Positions 51,458 to 61,016 of a stretch of DNA of 64,000 nt are shown here, piece by piece. The stretch lies in NCBI GenBank assembly GCA_963741135.1, contig CAVUHC010000008.1, positions 620,001 to 684,000 of the forward strand, read 5' to 3'. The translations under genes were made by a program, and so were the position numbers. How positions within the stretch are numbered: the stretch's first letter is position 1; every line of letters begins with the position of its first letter. This stretch comes from Gp6-AA40 sp963741135. Its GTDB lineage: Bacteria > Acidobacteriota > Vicinamibacteria > Vicinamibacterales > UBA2999. The notes under the pieces are model-generated. The model saw only the letters and a list, made by a program, of their open reading frames with translations, searched no databases and was not told the DNA's origin.

Positions 51458-52405
51458 CTAGGGTCGTCCGGCTTTTTGTTTTTCCTGCTGAACCGCCTTC
51501 GCGGCGTTGTCCTGAGTCCGCTTGACCCATTGCGTGAATGTGGCCGGATCCACGAAAGGATGGGGAGCGCCAGGTTTGCGGGACTTCAGCATCAGGCCAC
51601 GCTCGAGCACGCCACCGCCGGGATACCCGGTCTCCTCGGCCCAGCTGTGAATCTGCAGGTTCACCTGCACGCCTTGAATCTGCGCGACCTTGTTGGCGCT
51701 CTGGACCGACTGTTCCGCGTCGGCGAGCCCGCCTCGGTAACCGGCTCCGCCCCAGACAATCGCCCTATAGGGCCTCCCGCCGTCAAAAACGGTGATGCCT
51801 TCGGTCGTCACGACGCCAGGTGTGTGCCCGGGAGTCACGTGGAATTTCAGCGTCTGCCCGCCGAAGGACAACGTGTCGCCTTCCTTGACCACCATGTCTC
51901 TCTTCGGCACGCGAGGGGCCGGTCCGCCGCCCCGGCCCGGGCGGCTTCCAACCTGCTCGATCATTTTCCAGTCTTCTTCAGCCGCAAAGACGCGGGCACC
52001 CGACGCTTCCTGAATCTTCGCCGCCCCGCCGAAATGATCGAGATGTCCGTGGCTCAGAATGATGTACCTGATGCTCTTCGGATCGACCCCGACTTTCCGG
52101 ATGTTGTTGATGACGTGGTCGACATAGGGTTCCTGGGCCGTGTCGAAGAGGATGTTGCCTTCGGGCGTCGTCAGCAGCCAGACGGAGACATAACCCGGCC
52201 CGACATAGTAGAGATTGTCGAACACCTTGAAGGGTTCGATCTTCTGAAACTCGACGTCATCGGCACGGGTGACGCGATAGGTCTTGCTCAGTGGCTCCGT
52301 CGCAGTCTGGCCAGCGACGAACGCGGGGCTTCCGAGATTCCCGCCTGAGATAACGACAGCCAGACAGCCGGCTGCGAACGTCAGAGCGCGTATCGAATTT
52401 CTCAT
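51458..52405 (-). CDS. Secreted subclass-B3-like MBL-fold hydrolase
   Basis: The 315-residue protein has a signal peptide (LTFAAGCLAVVISGG, cleaved near residue 32). PFKVFDNLYYVGPGYVSVWL, the metal site IILSHGHLDHFGGAAKIQEA (HxHxDH), GHTPGVVTTEGI and NLQIHSWAEETG are in the order of B3 beta-lactamases. The region GGRPYRAIVWGGAGYRGG is typical of this environmental group. Lactamase activity is possible but untested by context. The ATG at 52405 gives the signal peptide. It is downstream of the secreted Gly-rich protein gene on the same strand. Confidence 0.88.
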   Translation of the reverse strand: MRNSIRALTFAAGCLAVVISGGNLGSPAFVAGQTATEPLSKTYRVTRADDVEFQKIEPFKVFDNLYYVGPGYVSVWLLTTPEGNILFDTAQEPYVDHVINNIRKVGVDPKSIRYIILSHGHLDHFGGAAKIQEASGARVFAAEEDWKMIEQVGSRPGRGGGPAPRVPKRDMVVKEGDTLSFGGQTLKFHVTPGHTPGVVTTEGITVFDGGRPYRAIVWGGAGYRGGLADAEQSVQSANKVAQIQGVQVNLQIHSWAEETGYPGGGVLERGLMLKSRKPGAPHPFVDPATFTQWVKRTQDNAAKAVQQEKQKAGRP

Positions 52406-52467
52406 GTGTCTTCCAATACTTCCGGTGTTGCCATTCAACGGGACGAAGGGACACTCGCTGGAGAGCT

Positions 52468-53250
52468 TCACTGTGGCTGATTGCCGCGACCAGTGTTACC
52501 GCCGCCACCGCCAGCACCCGCACCTCGGCCGCGCCCTCCTTGTCCTCCGCCCGCAGGAGCGCCGCCTCCGCCGCGGCCCTGGAGTCCCGGCTTCGGGAAC
52601 CCGTTGTGATAGAAGTCCAAATACCGTATCCCGTTGCCGTTCTCATCCAGAAATCCGAGCGACTGATAAAACAGCCCAGGCTCTGGATAGCCGGCAGGGA
52701 CCGTGCCCTCCGAGATGTACAGTTTGTCTTCGTGCATGAAGATCGACGCGGCGGTCAGCGACTTATCCGCGTTGTTCACCAGACGTATCTGGTGTCCCTC
52801 GACGAGGCTGATGTTCGTCCAGAGCAGATGCGTCACTTTCGCGTCGCGCTGCATGAACTGCCACGTCGCGAAGGTGATCGCACCGGCCCTGTCGGCTTTC
52901 GAGTACCCCGGCCCAGTCGAATTTCCGGGCGCACCTGAGCCTCCGCGACAGGCCTCGGAGCCGGGGGGGCAAGCCTTCTGCTTCTCCAACCCCAGTTCGG
53001 TGATGCGACTGTAGTCAACGACTGTGATAGAGAAGCGGTGATTCCTGGCGAGCTCGACGCTGTATACCCGTGCCGGCAAACGGTGCCCGAATTGCGAGAC
53101 AAAGATTGTGTCGGTAATTTTCGGGTCACCGGGGAAATTGTTGGTAAAACGATCCTGCTCGCTCGTGAATTCCTTCCATTCCTCCTGCGCAAGTGCGGGA
53201 GCGGACATGGACAGGATCATCAGTGCTGCAGCGAGAAAACTCAGGGGCAT
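52468..53250 (-). CDS. Secreted protein with glycine-rich C-terminus
   Basis: The 260-residue protein has a signal peptide (about 1-21, ILSMSAPALAQ). The body (EWKEFTSEQDRFTNNFPGDP ... FSITVVDYSRI) resembles a secreted domain that reads like a conserved hypothetical family. It contains a Cys pair in CPPGSEAC. The last 35 residues are almost pure Gly/Arg/Ala (GRGGGGAPAGGGQGGRGR), coding for a flexible tail. Function unknown. The same-strand MBL gene follows after about 60 bp. Confidence 0.75.
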   Translation of the reverse strand: MPLSFLAAALMILSMSAPALAQEEWKEFTSEQDRFTNNFPGDPKITDTIFVSQFGHRLPARVYSVELARNHRFSITVVDYSRITELGLEKQKACPPGSEACRGGSGAPGNSTGPGYSKADRAGAITFATWQFMQRDAKVTHLLWTNISLVEGHQIRLVNNADKSLTAASIFMHEDKLYISEGTVPAGYPEPGLFYQSLGFLDENGNGIRYLDFYHNGFPKPGLQGRGGGGAPAGGGQGGRGRGAGAGGGGGNTGRGNQPQ

Positions 53251-53314
53251 GTCAATCTCCGTCTGGCAATAGGTATGTGCGACGCGGGCACACAATACCA
53301 TCCCTTCCAGGCTC

Positions 53315-54382
53315 CTACTTTGCTCTTCCGGCGAACCCCCTTGCAAGCATCTGAATCCGCAGCAATGTGCCGCCTCCTGCGACGTACAGGGTTCTTTTCT
53401 CAGGCCCTCCGAACGTCAGATTCTGGCACCGGCGTGTAATGCACCAGACCGGGATGACCCCGAGATGCTGACCATTCGAACTCACCACCTCGATCCCGGC
53501 TTCGGTGAGGGCATACAGGCGGCCGTCTTCGTCGATGACAAGACCGTCGGCGTTGGACCGTGGCTCTTCGGTCGCAGCGATTGACCGGTCTCGGCCAACG
53601 TAGGTGACAAACACACGACGATTCGACAATCGGCCGTCCGGAAGCACGTCGAACGCGAGCGCCTGAACACCACCCGTGTCGTTGACGTACAGCGTCTTCT
53701 CGTCGCGGCTCAACTGCACGCCATTTGGTCTCGCAATGTTGTCGGCTACGCGTATCGGTTCGCCTCCGGGCGGCACGTAGTAGACCGCCGGCGTCAACTC
53801 CCCTGGAGGAGGCACGCTGGGACCGAGGTCGCTGAAATACACGCCGCCTTTTCGATCGGAGACGATGTCATTCGGTCTACCGAATGGGCGACCCTCGAAA
53901 CGATCGGCGAGCACCATCTCCTTGCCGGTCGGCCAGATGACTCGAGGACCGGTAAATCCCGTCTCCGACTGCAGAGAGATCAATCGTCCCTGCGCGTCGA
54001 ACGTCATCCCAAGAGGGCGGTGAAGATCGCCGACGAACGTTGAGAGTTGGTCGTTTTCGCCCAGCCTTACCACCCGGTTGCCCTGAGACTCCGTGAACAG
54101 GAGCCCTATGTTCGGCAGCCAGATCGGATCGTCGGCGCTTTTCAGGCCCCGTGCGACGATCTCAGGCTTCGTCCCTCCCTTGATCACGCCAACGATGTCC
54201 GGCGCTGGAAGCAGGACGACCGTATTGGGGGCCGTCTGCGCGGACGCCGATGAGACGCCGATGCCGTTTGCGAGAACTGCGACGCCGATGACGAAACAGG
54301 CCGACGCCGCCGCGCGTCTCTCCCGCCGCAGTGCTTCACCTCTGCCGACCCTGATCAAAGTCACGAGTTTGTGCCGAGTCAT
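53315..54382 (-). CDS. SMP-30/gluconolactonase-family secreted protein
   Basis: The 355-residue six-bladed propeller has an N-terminal signal segment (about 18-45). Family features are GLLFTESQGNRVVRLGENDQ, RPLGMTFDAQGRLISLQSET, GRPNDIVSDRKGGVYFSDLG, NGVQLSRDEKTLYVNDTGGV and NADGLVIDEDGRLYALTEAG, which provide the metal-binding Glu/Asn/Asp positions. It would hydrolyse a lactone in the periplasm; the substrate is unknown. The C-terminus LTFGGPEKRTLYVAGGGTLL is typical. Confidence 0.9.
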   Translation of the reverse strand: MTRHKLVTLIRVGRGEALRRERRAAASACFVIGVAVLANGIGVSSASAQTAPNTVVLLPAPDIVGVIKGGTKPEIVARGLKSADDPIWLPNIGLLFTESQGNRVVRLGENDQLSTFVGDLHRPLGMTFDAQGRLISLQSETGFTGPRVIWPTGKEMVLADRFEGRPFGRPNDIVSDRKGGVYFSDLGPSVPPPGELTPAVYYVPPGGEPIRVADNIARPNGVQLSRDEKTLYVNDTGGVQALAFDVLPDGRLSNRRVFVTYVGRDRSIAATEEPRSNADGLVIDEDGRLYALTEAGIEVVSSNGQHLGVIPVWCITRRCQNLTFGGPEKRTLYVAGGGTLLRIQMLARGFAGRAK

Positions 54383-54461
54383 ACCGACAGTTCCTCCTCT
54401 GCTCGGAACGGCGTGAGATGCGCAGCATAACGCGGAACAGGGCTGGACTGGGGAACGACGG

Positions 54462-55548
54462 TCAGGAGTCGAGGCCGAGAAACACGGATAGGCGATTCAG
54501 CTCCTCTTCGAGCGCGCGACGAAACACTCGGCCCTTGGGCGGTTGCGACGCGATGTAGCCAAAGTCCGACTGGAGCGTCCCGTTCTTCATCGACACGTTC
54601 CCCCAGCCGATGACACGGTCTCGCCACAGCAGCGGGAGCGCGTAGTAACCGAGCTTGCGCTTGCGGCGCAGGCGTGTACGCCTCGAAGCGATAGGCCCAG
54701 CCCCAGAGGATCTCGAACCGGCGACGGTCCCACACGACCGGATCGAACGGCGCCAGCAGACGCACCACGTCCTCCGGCTCGGCGACCGCGGATGCCGGCT
54801 CTGCCGGCCAGTACCAGTCCACGCCCTCGACGCGCGCGTGGGCGAGTCGACGCCTCGCGCGCTGAAGCGTCGCGTTCCAGCTCGCCAGCCCACTGCGGAA
54901 CGGCGTAGCGGAGGCGCCTCACCAGGTTCGACAGGCTCGCCGCTGGCAGCGGCGCGTAGTTGCGGACGATGACGTCGACAAGCGCGTCGAGGTGCGCGCG
55001 GCGAGTGGCGGCGCCGCGCGGTCCGGCCTCGTGCTCGTGCGCCGCGTAGATCCGGATCCCGGCCTCGCGCCGCACCACCCGCAGCAGCCCGCGGTAGTGC
55101 ATGGCGTCCAGCAGGTGGGTCGTCGCGCTCGAGGAACCGCCCCAGTAGTTGGTGACGGTCCCGTGCGAAAAGTGCTCGTCCACTTCCCGTGGATGCACCG
55201 AGCCGCGCGTACGCACAAAGTCCAGCAGGGCGCGCACGTGCCTCCCGCGCGCCGCCGTCCAGGGCGCTGGGACCACCGCGCGGGTGCATCAACGCCTGCA
55301 CGGCGCCTGTGACGAAGCCGTAGTTCACGAAGAAGTCCTCGTGGACGTCGAGACGGGAATAGCGGCGCTCGAGATCGCCGGCGCGGTAGCCGGTCGACGC
55401 GATGACGCAGCGTGAGGTCCTGCGCGCGCGCCGGTGCCCGGATAGGGTCGGCCTGCACGAAGCCAAGTGCGTCGAGCGCGCGCTGCAGGGTGGTTGGCGT
55501 GAAGAGGCTCTGCGCGACGGCTGCGCGCCGCAGGTCGTCGAGGGTCAC
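54462..55548 (-). CDS. YcaQ-like winged-helix DNA glycosylase family protein, frameshifted
   Basis: One protein is spread over several frames. VTLDDLRRAAVAQSLFTPTT and GFVQADPIRAPARAQDLTLR come at the start (from GTG 55548), then YRAGDLERRYSRLDVHEDFF. Next are RALLDFVRTRGSVHPREVDE and NYWGGSSSATTHLLDAMHYR, then EDVVRLLAPFDPVVWDRRRF, and KLGYYALPLLWRDRVIGWGN with GLDS at the end. Frame changes lie near 55395, 55260, 54850 and 54665. The motifs match crosslink-repair DNA glycosylase YcaQ-type proteins (about 360 residues). Intact motifs in each segment favour assembly indels over true decay. It starts 4 bp after the antiporter stop. Confidence 0.75.
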
Positions 55549-55552
55549 ACGG

Positions 55553-57139
55553 CTACCCGACCCGGGCTTCCTGCAAATCCAGATCGCGCTCGAGATCGCG
55601 CAGCACCTGATCGTTGATGCGTCCGTCGCGGCGAAGGCGCACGAGGGCCCGCCGTTGTACTTGCAGCAGCTCGTGGGACAGCGCCCGGTGCTTATGGTAC
55701 TGGAGCGGCCGCGCCTCTGGCGCGCCGTCCGGCGCACCTGTCAGTGCATCGAGCCGTTCGCGGTAATGCTGCGCGAGGTCGTCGTACACGCCGCCATATT
55801 CAGCGCGATCGTGCCCGCGTGTGTCTTCGAGATGCGCAAGCGCTGCGCGGATGATGATTCGAGATGCTTCGTGCTCCTCGCATTTGGCGCCGGACCCTCC
55901 CGCGAGGCCGAGCGCGCGGATCAAAGGCGCGAGGCTCAGTCCTTGCACCACCAGCGTCCACACGACGACGCTGAACGCGAGGAACACGATCAGGCTGCGG
56001 TGCGGAAAAGGTGCTCCGTTCGGCAGCGCGACAGGGAGTGCCATCGCCGCCGCGAGCGCAACCACGCCGCGCATGCCACTCCAACCGAATACGAGCAGTT
56101 CACGTCCCGAAGGGCGCCGTTCGGTCTGATGCAGGAAACGATGGCGGATGAAGTACGACATTCGTGCGCCAGGAAACACCCACACCACCCGTAGCGCGAT
56201 CACCAGGGCGCTGAACAGCGCGCCCTCGGCGACAAGGCGGATCAGGCTCATGTCCGCAAGACTGCGGACGATGCTCGACATCTGAAGGCCAATCAGGACG
56301 AAGACCACGCCGTTGAGGATGAATACAACAGCGCTCCACACCGCGTACACCTGCAGACGAACTGACGGCGAGAAGAGCTCCGCGCTGCGACGGCTCAAAA
56401 TCAATCCGCACGCGACGACCGCAAGGACGCCCGATGCGTGGATCGCGTTCGCCCCCGTGTATGCGGCGTATGGCACCATCAAAGAGATGGCGATCTCGAT
56501 CGGCCCATCATCGATCCAACGCTCGATCCAGGCGGCCGCCAGCGCGACGGCAGTGCCGGCGCCGAGACCAACGGCGACAAGATACGTGAAGCGCAGCAGG
56601 CCTGTTTCGAAGGTCGGCGTCATTCCTCCGACCACGAGCGCGATACCGAACTCCAGGGCCAGCAGTCCGGTCGCATCGTTTACCAGGCTTTCGCCTTCGA
56701 GCAGATCGACGATCCGCCGCGGGAGTCCGACCTGGGATGCAATCGCGGCGGCTGCTATCGCGTCGGTGGGCGCCACGACCGCTCCAAGGATGACGCCGAT
56801 CCGCCAGTCGAAGCCGGGAAACAGCCACTGGCCCGCGAGGGCGACACCCACGATCGTGAACGTCACGAGCCCGCAGGCGAGTGACACGATGCTGACCATG
56901 TTGTGGCGGAACTCCCGCCAGGATGTCACCCATGCCGCGGCGTACAGGAGCGGCGGCAGCACAACGGAAAAAACAAGCTCGGGGTTCAGCTCTATTCGCG
57001 GCGTACCCGGGATCAGGCTGAGGACGAGGCCGGCGATCACGAGGACGATTGGATACGGTGTCTCAAGCTTGCGTGCGAGCAGCGCGAAGGCGACAACGAA
57101 CAGCAGCAGGATGAGGAATACGCCGCCCGCCGAGTCCAC
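55553..57139 (-). CDS. CPA1-family Na+/H+ antiporter
   Basis: This 528-residue inner-membrane antiporter has twelve or so hydrophobic segments. Family landmarks are ETPYPIVLVIAGLVLSLIPG, VFSVVLPPLLYAAAWVTSW, GAVVAPTDAIAAAAIASQVG (the ion-binding helix with the Asp) and DLLEGESLVNDATGLLALEF (the second functional Asp). A soluble C-terminal helical tail (about 400-528, HLEDTRGHDRAEYGG, HKHRALSHELLQVQRR) follows the membrane part. It probably exchanges Na+ or K+ for H+. GTG start. The 3' end is followed 4 bp on by the YcaQ-like gene. Confidence 0.93.
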   Translation of the reverse strand: MDSAGGVFLILLLFVVAFALLARKLETPYPIVLVIAGLVLSLIPGTPRIELNPELVFSVVLPPLLYAAAWVTSWREFRHNMVSIVSLACGLVTFTIVGVALAGQWLFPGFDWRIGVILGAVVAPTDAIAAAAIASQVGLPRRIVDLLEGESLVNDATGLLALEFGIALVVGGMTPTFETGLLRFTYLVAVGLGAGTAVALAAAWIERWIDDGPIEIAISLMVPYAAYTGANAIHASGVLAVVACGLILSRRSAELFSPSVRLQVYAVWSAVVFILNGVVFVLIGLQMSSIVRSLADMSLIRLVAEGALFSALVIALRVVWVFPGARMSYFIRHRFLHQTERRPSGRELLVFGWSGMRGVVALAAAMALPVALPNGAPFPHRSLIVFLAFSVVVWTLVVQGLSLAPLIRALGLAGGSGAKCEEHEASRIIIRAALAHLEDTRGHDRAEYGGVYDDLAQHYRERLDALTGAPDGAPEARPLQYHKHRALSHELLQVQRRALVRLRRDGRINDQVLRDLERDLDLQEARVG

Positions 57140-57145
57140 GCCGCC

Positions 57146-57415
57146 TCAGTACTCCGTGAAGATGTCGTCGGGAAAGCAGTACAGCCAGCGCTCGCCGGGC
57201 TCCGCCGACGCAATCACCGGATGGCCGCTCGCGCGCGCGTGCTTGCTGGCGTGTCGGTTCGGTGAGTTGTCACAGCAGAGCGTCGTGCCGCACTCCTGAC
57301 ATGTCCGCAGGTGGACCCATCGGGCGCCGATCTTCACGCACTCGTCGCATTCCCGGCGTTTCGGATGTGTGACCGTGGTAACCGCTTTGATATGAGCGCA
57401 CGTTTGATCAGGCAT
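57146..57415 (-). CDS. zf-UBP domain protein
   Basis: This 89-residue protein is almost entirely a UBP-type zinc finger. Ligands are Cys6, His8, Cys23, Cys26, Cys39, Cys42, Cys47 and His55/59/65, with VHLRTCQECGTTLCCDNSPN and GHPVIASAEPGERWLYC. In eukaryotes this fold binds ubiquitin tails; bacterial stand-alone copies have no proven role. It lies just upstream of the antiporter gene on the same strand (7-bp gap), so the two are probably co-transcribed. Confidence 0.92.
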   Translation of the reverse strand: MPDQTCAHIKAVTTVTHPKRRECDECVKIGARWVHLRTCQECGTTLCCDNSPNRHASKHARASGHPVIASAEPGERWLYCFPDDIFTEY

Positions 57416-57436
57416 CGCGCGTCCCTTCCTGTGAAT

Positions 57437-59118
57437 TCATTCGCGCAGCACCTGGTGGACGAACGCGACGGCAATCGATCCCTCGCCGACGGCCGATGCG
57501 ACCCGCTTGATGTTGCCGCCCCGCACGTCGCCGACGGCAAAGACACCAGGCAGGCTCGTTTCGAGGAGATGCGGAGGCCGCGTCAGCGGCCAATGCGCGG
57601 CCGCCAGGTCGTCACGCGACAGATCGGGCCCCGTCTTGATGAATCCCTTGGCATCGAGCGCGACACAGCCACCGAGCCAGCCGGTGTTCGGGAAGCGCGC
57701 CCGTCATGACGAAGACGTGGCCGATGTTTCCCGTCTCGAGCGTCCCCGTGGTGTTGTCCCGCCAGCGCACGCGCTCGAGATGGTCGCTTCCCTCGAGGGC
57801 GATGATTTCCGTGTTGGTGCGCAGCACGATGGCGGGATTCTCTTCAATGCGGCGAATCAGGTAGCGCGACATGCTGTCGGCCAGACCGCCTGACCGGACG
57901 AACATGTGCACGCGCCTGGCGGTCTGGGCAAGAAACACGGCCGCCTGACCGGCAGAGTTGCCGCCGCCCACCACGATCACCTCTTCGCCTTCGCACACCT
58001 GGGCCTCGACGAAGGTCGCGCCGTAGTAGACACCCGCGCCTTCGAACTGCGACAGGTTGTCGAGCGACGGCTTCCGGTATTCCGCGCCGGTGGCGACGAT
58101 CACGGTGCGCGCCGCCATGCGCGGACCGTCCTCGACCTGAATTGCGTACGGCTTCCGGTCGCAGGACAAGCTGCGTGGCGCCCTTCGCGATCAGGATCTG
58201 CGCGCCGAACTTCTGCGCCTGTGTGTACGCGCGTCCCGCAAGCTCCTGGCCCGATATCCCCGTCGGAAATCCGAGGTAGTTCTCGATCTTCGAGCTCGAG
58301 CCTGCCTGGCCGCCCGGTGAGGTCGACTCCAGGACCAGCACGTCGAGCCCTTCCGACGCGCCGTACACCGCCGCCGCGAGGCCCGACGGTCCCGCGCCGA
58401 CAATGACGACGTCGCGAAGGTGCGTTTGATCGATCGCGTCGTTGAAGCCGAGACACTTGGCGATCTGTTGGTTGGTCGGATTCCGAAGGACGGCGTCGCC
58501 GCGGCAGATGAGCACGGGTATGTCGGTGACCGCAACGTGAAAACGATCCAGCAGTTCCTGAACGTCCGCGTCGCGGTCGAGATCGATGTACGCGTACGGG
58601 TGCCCGTTGCGTGTCAGGAACTCTTTGATCCGAAGGCTGCCGGGAGAATGGCTTGACCCGATGAGCACGACGTCGCCCCACTCGTGCGCAATCAACTCCA
58701 CCCGTCGCAGGATGAACGCCCGCATGAGGATTTCGCCGATCTCGGCGTCCGTCTGCACGAGGGCAAGCAGCCGATCACGGGTGAGCTCAATCGCTTCGCC
58801 GGACTCTGTCACGCGCGTTCGCACCAGCGAACGGCGCCCCGAGAGCATGTTAGCCTCGCCGGTGAACCCACCCGGTCCATGGACGACGACAGGTGTTTCG
58901 GTTTCGCCTGATGGCCGCACGACTTCGAGCTGACCAGCGGTGATGACGAAGAACGGTACGGTCTGATCTCCCGCCTCGATCAGCACGTCGCCGCGGCGAA
59001 GCTGACGCACCGACCCGTGCGGGGCGAAGCGCGCAATCTGCGCATTTGTCAACTTCGGAAAGAGGTGATCAAGACGGGAGGTCACCGTCGACTGAACGAT
59101 CCCGGCCGTGTCGCTCAT
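57437..59118 (-). CDS. Cyclic-nucleotide-binding + thioredoxin-reductase-like flavoprotein, frameshifted
   Basis: About 560 residues over three frames. The N-terminal cNMP-binding domain (about 25-130) has RRGDVLIEAGDQTVPFFVIT and GPGGFTGEANMLSGRRSLVR. A thioredoxin/glutaredoxin-like linker (GDVVLIGSSHSPGSLRIKEF) and the FAD domain VVIVGAGPSGLAAAVYGASE follow, then STSPGGQAGSSSKIENYLGF. The next frame (from about 58145) has the NAD domain VIVVGGGNSAGQAAVFLAQT. The third (from about 57695) has LPGVFAVGDVRGGNIKRVAS. The active CxxC of true thioredoxin reductases is not evident. Such proteins are thought to couple a cyclic nucleotide or redox signal to NAD(P)H oxidation. ATG at 59118; frame changes near 58145 and 57695. 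Confidence 0.85.
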
Positions 59119-59450
59119 GGCAAATTATCTATACGTGCTGATCACGCACGGACGAGTGGTGCATCGAGGACATGTTCGGCTTGCTCCTAAGATCCTCTTG
59201 TAGCTATTCTGCCGTACCGACGCTACCCGAGGCGCTCAACGCGTGGAAGGCCACAGGCAACTGCTCCGGACCTAAGCTCATCCCTCATGAACCACACACC
59301 CTGGCTCACAGGTCTTGAGACGTCGATCGACTCCAGTGGGACTCCTCGCATGTCGGCCGCCGCTGCGACGCTATCCTGCAAAGTTTCCAGCTGTGCACCC
59401 CGAAGCTGCGAAGTCGCGTGACGTAAAGTACGCCCTCGAGAGAGGTTGAC
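59119..59450. other. Divergent promoter region
   Basis: 332 bp between two divergent flavoprotein genes. It holds A/T-rich tracts near 59120-59135 (AAATTATCTATACG) that could be a minus-strand -10 region. No gene or repeat is supported. Confidence 0.45.
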
Positions 59451-60984
59451 ATGGATAACTCCGACGACAGCCTAGGGCCGGATCTCGGCAAAGGAATAGC
59501 CGTCAGCACGCTCCCCGACGGTGGCATGTTGCTCGGACATGTCGCCGGCGAAGATGTGCTGCTCGCTCGCGCGGGGGATGATCTGTTCGCGGTGGGCGCG
59601 TACTGCACTCACTATCACGGACCTCTCGTCGACGGCCTGGTTGTCGGAGACACAGTGCGGTGCCCTTGGCACCACGCCTGCTTCAGCCTGCGCAGCGGCG
59701 AAGCGCTGCGTACGCCGGCCCTGGACCCGATCGCCTGCTGGCGCGTGGAGCGTCAAGGCGAGATGGCATTCGTACGCGAGAAGCTACCCGAGCCGCGACC
59801 TTCGCCCGCCGTTTCAACCCGGACGCGCGAAACTCCTTCGTCTGTCGTCATCGTGGGTGGCGGCGGCGCCGGGCTGGCCGCGGCCGACATGCTCCGGCGG
59901 GAAGGATATGCGGGGCCGGTCACGATGATCAGCGCGGATGTGTCACCGCCGTGCGATCGCCCGAACCTGTCGAAAGACTATTTGGCTGGCCATGCCCAAG
60001 ACGATTGGATCCCCTTGCGGCCGCCGGAGTACTACGTGGAGCGACGGATTGAGCTGTTGCTTGGCTCACGCGTGTCGTCGGTCGACGTGGGTGCGCGACA
60101 GGTCCTGCTCGAAGACGGGGCACGGCGCACGTTCGGTGCGCTTCTGATTGCAACCGGCGCTGATCCCGTTCGCCTACCAATCCCGGGCAATGACGGCGCC
60201 GCAGGTGCACTATCTGCGTTCCTTCGCGGATAGCCGGACCCTCGTCGACAAGGCACGCGGTGCCAAGCACGTGGTGGTGGTGGGCGCGAGTTTTATCGGT
60301 CTCGAGGTGTCGGCGTCCCTCCGAGGCAGGGGGATCGACGTGGACGTGGTCGCGCCGGAAAACGTGCCGCTGGAGCGCGTCATGGGCCCGGAGGTTGGCC
60401 GCTTCATTCGAACCCTGCACGAAGCGCAGGGCGTCGTATTTCATCTTGGGCAGACCGTGGCGCGCCTCGACGGCCGAACCGTGACGCTCAGCGGAGGTTC
60501 AACCCTCGATGCCGACTTCGTGGTGATGGGTGTCGGCGTGAGGCCGGCCGTCGCTGTTGCCGAGAAGTCAGGGCTGGCGTTGGACCGCGGCATCGCCGTG
60601 AACGAATACCTCGAAACGAGCGCGCCCGGTATCTTCGCCGCAGGGGACGTGGCGCGCTGGCCCGATCCGCGTTCCGGTGAGCGCATCCGTGTCGAGCACT
60701 GGGTGGTGGCGGAGCGCCAGGGCCAGGTCGCAGCTCGCAACATGCTGGGGTATCGCGAACGCTTCGATGCCGTGCCGTTTTTCTGGAGCCAGCATTACGA
60801 CATCACGATCAATTACGTGGGCCACGCCGAACAATGGGACGCGGTTCAGATCGACGGTGCACTCGAGTCTCACGACTGCTCGGTGACCTACAAACGCGGC
60901 GATCGACGGCTGGCGGTCGCGACGATTGGGCGAGATGGCGAGAGCCTCCAGGCCGAACTCGCCATCGAACAGGAAACGCATTGA
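59451..60984 (+). CDS. Rieske/FAD-dependent oxidoreductase (AIFM3-like), frameshifted
   Basis: One protein in two frames. The N-terminal Rieske 2Fe-2S domain has AYCTHYHGPLVDGLVVGDTV then RCPWHHACFSL (ligands C-x-H and C-x-x-H). The FAD domain has VVIVGGGGAGLAAADMLRRE and DRPNLSKDYLAG, then LLIATGADPVRLPIPGND. The second frame (from about 60205) has VHYLRSFADSRTLVDKARGA, VVVVGASFIGLEVSASLRGR, TSAPGIFAAGDVARWPDP and a C-terminal dimer domain ending ELAIEQETH. A one-base indel near 60200 explains the break. It would transfer electrons from NAD(P)H via FAD to a redox partner, substrate unknown. An alpha/beta hydrolase gene follows 32 bp on. Confidence 0.88.
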
Positions 60985-61016
60985 GAGAGCAACCGACCGA
61001 GAGAGAGGAGCATCCG

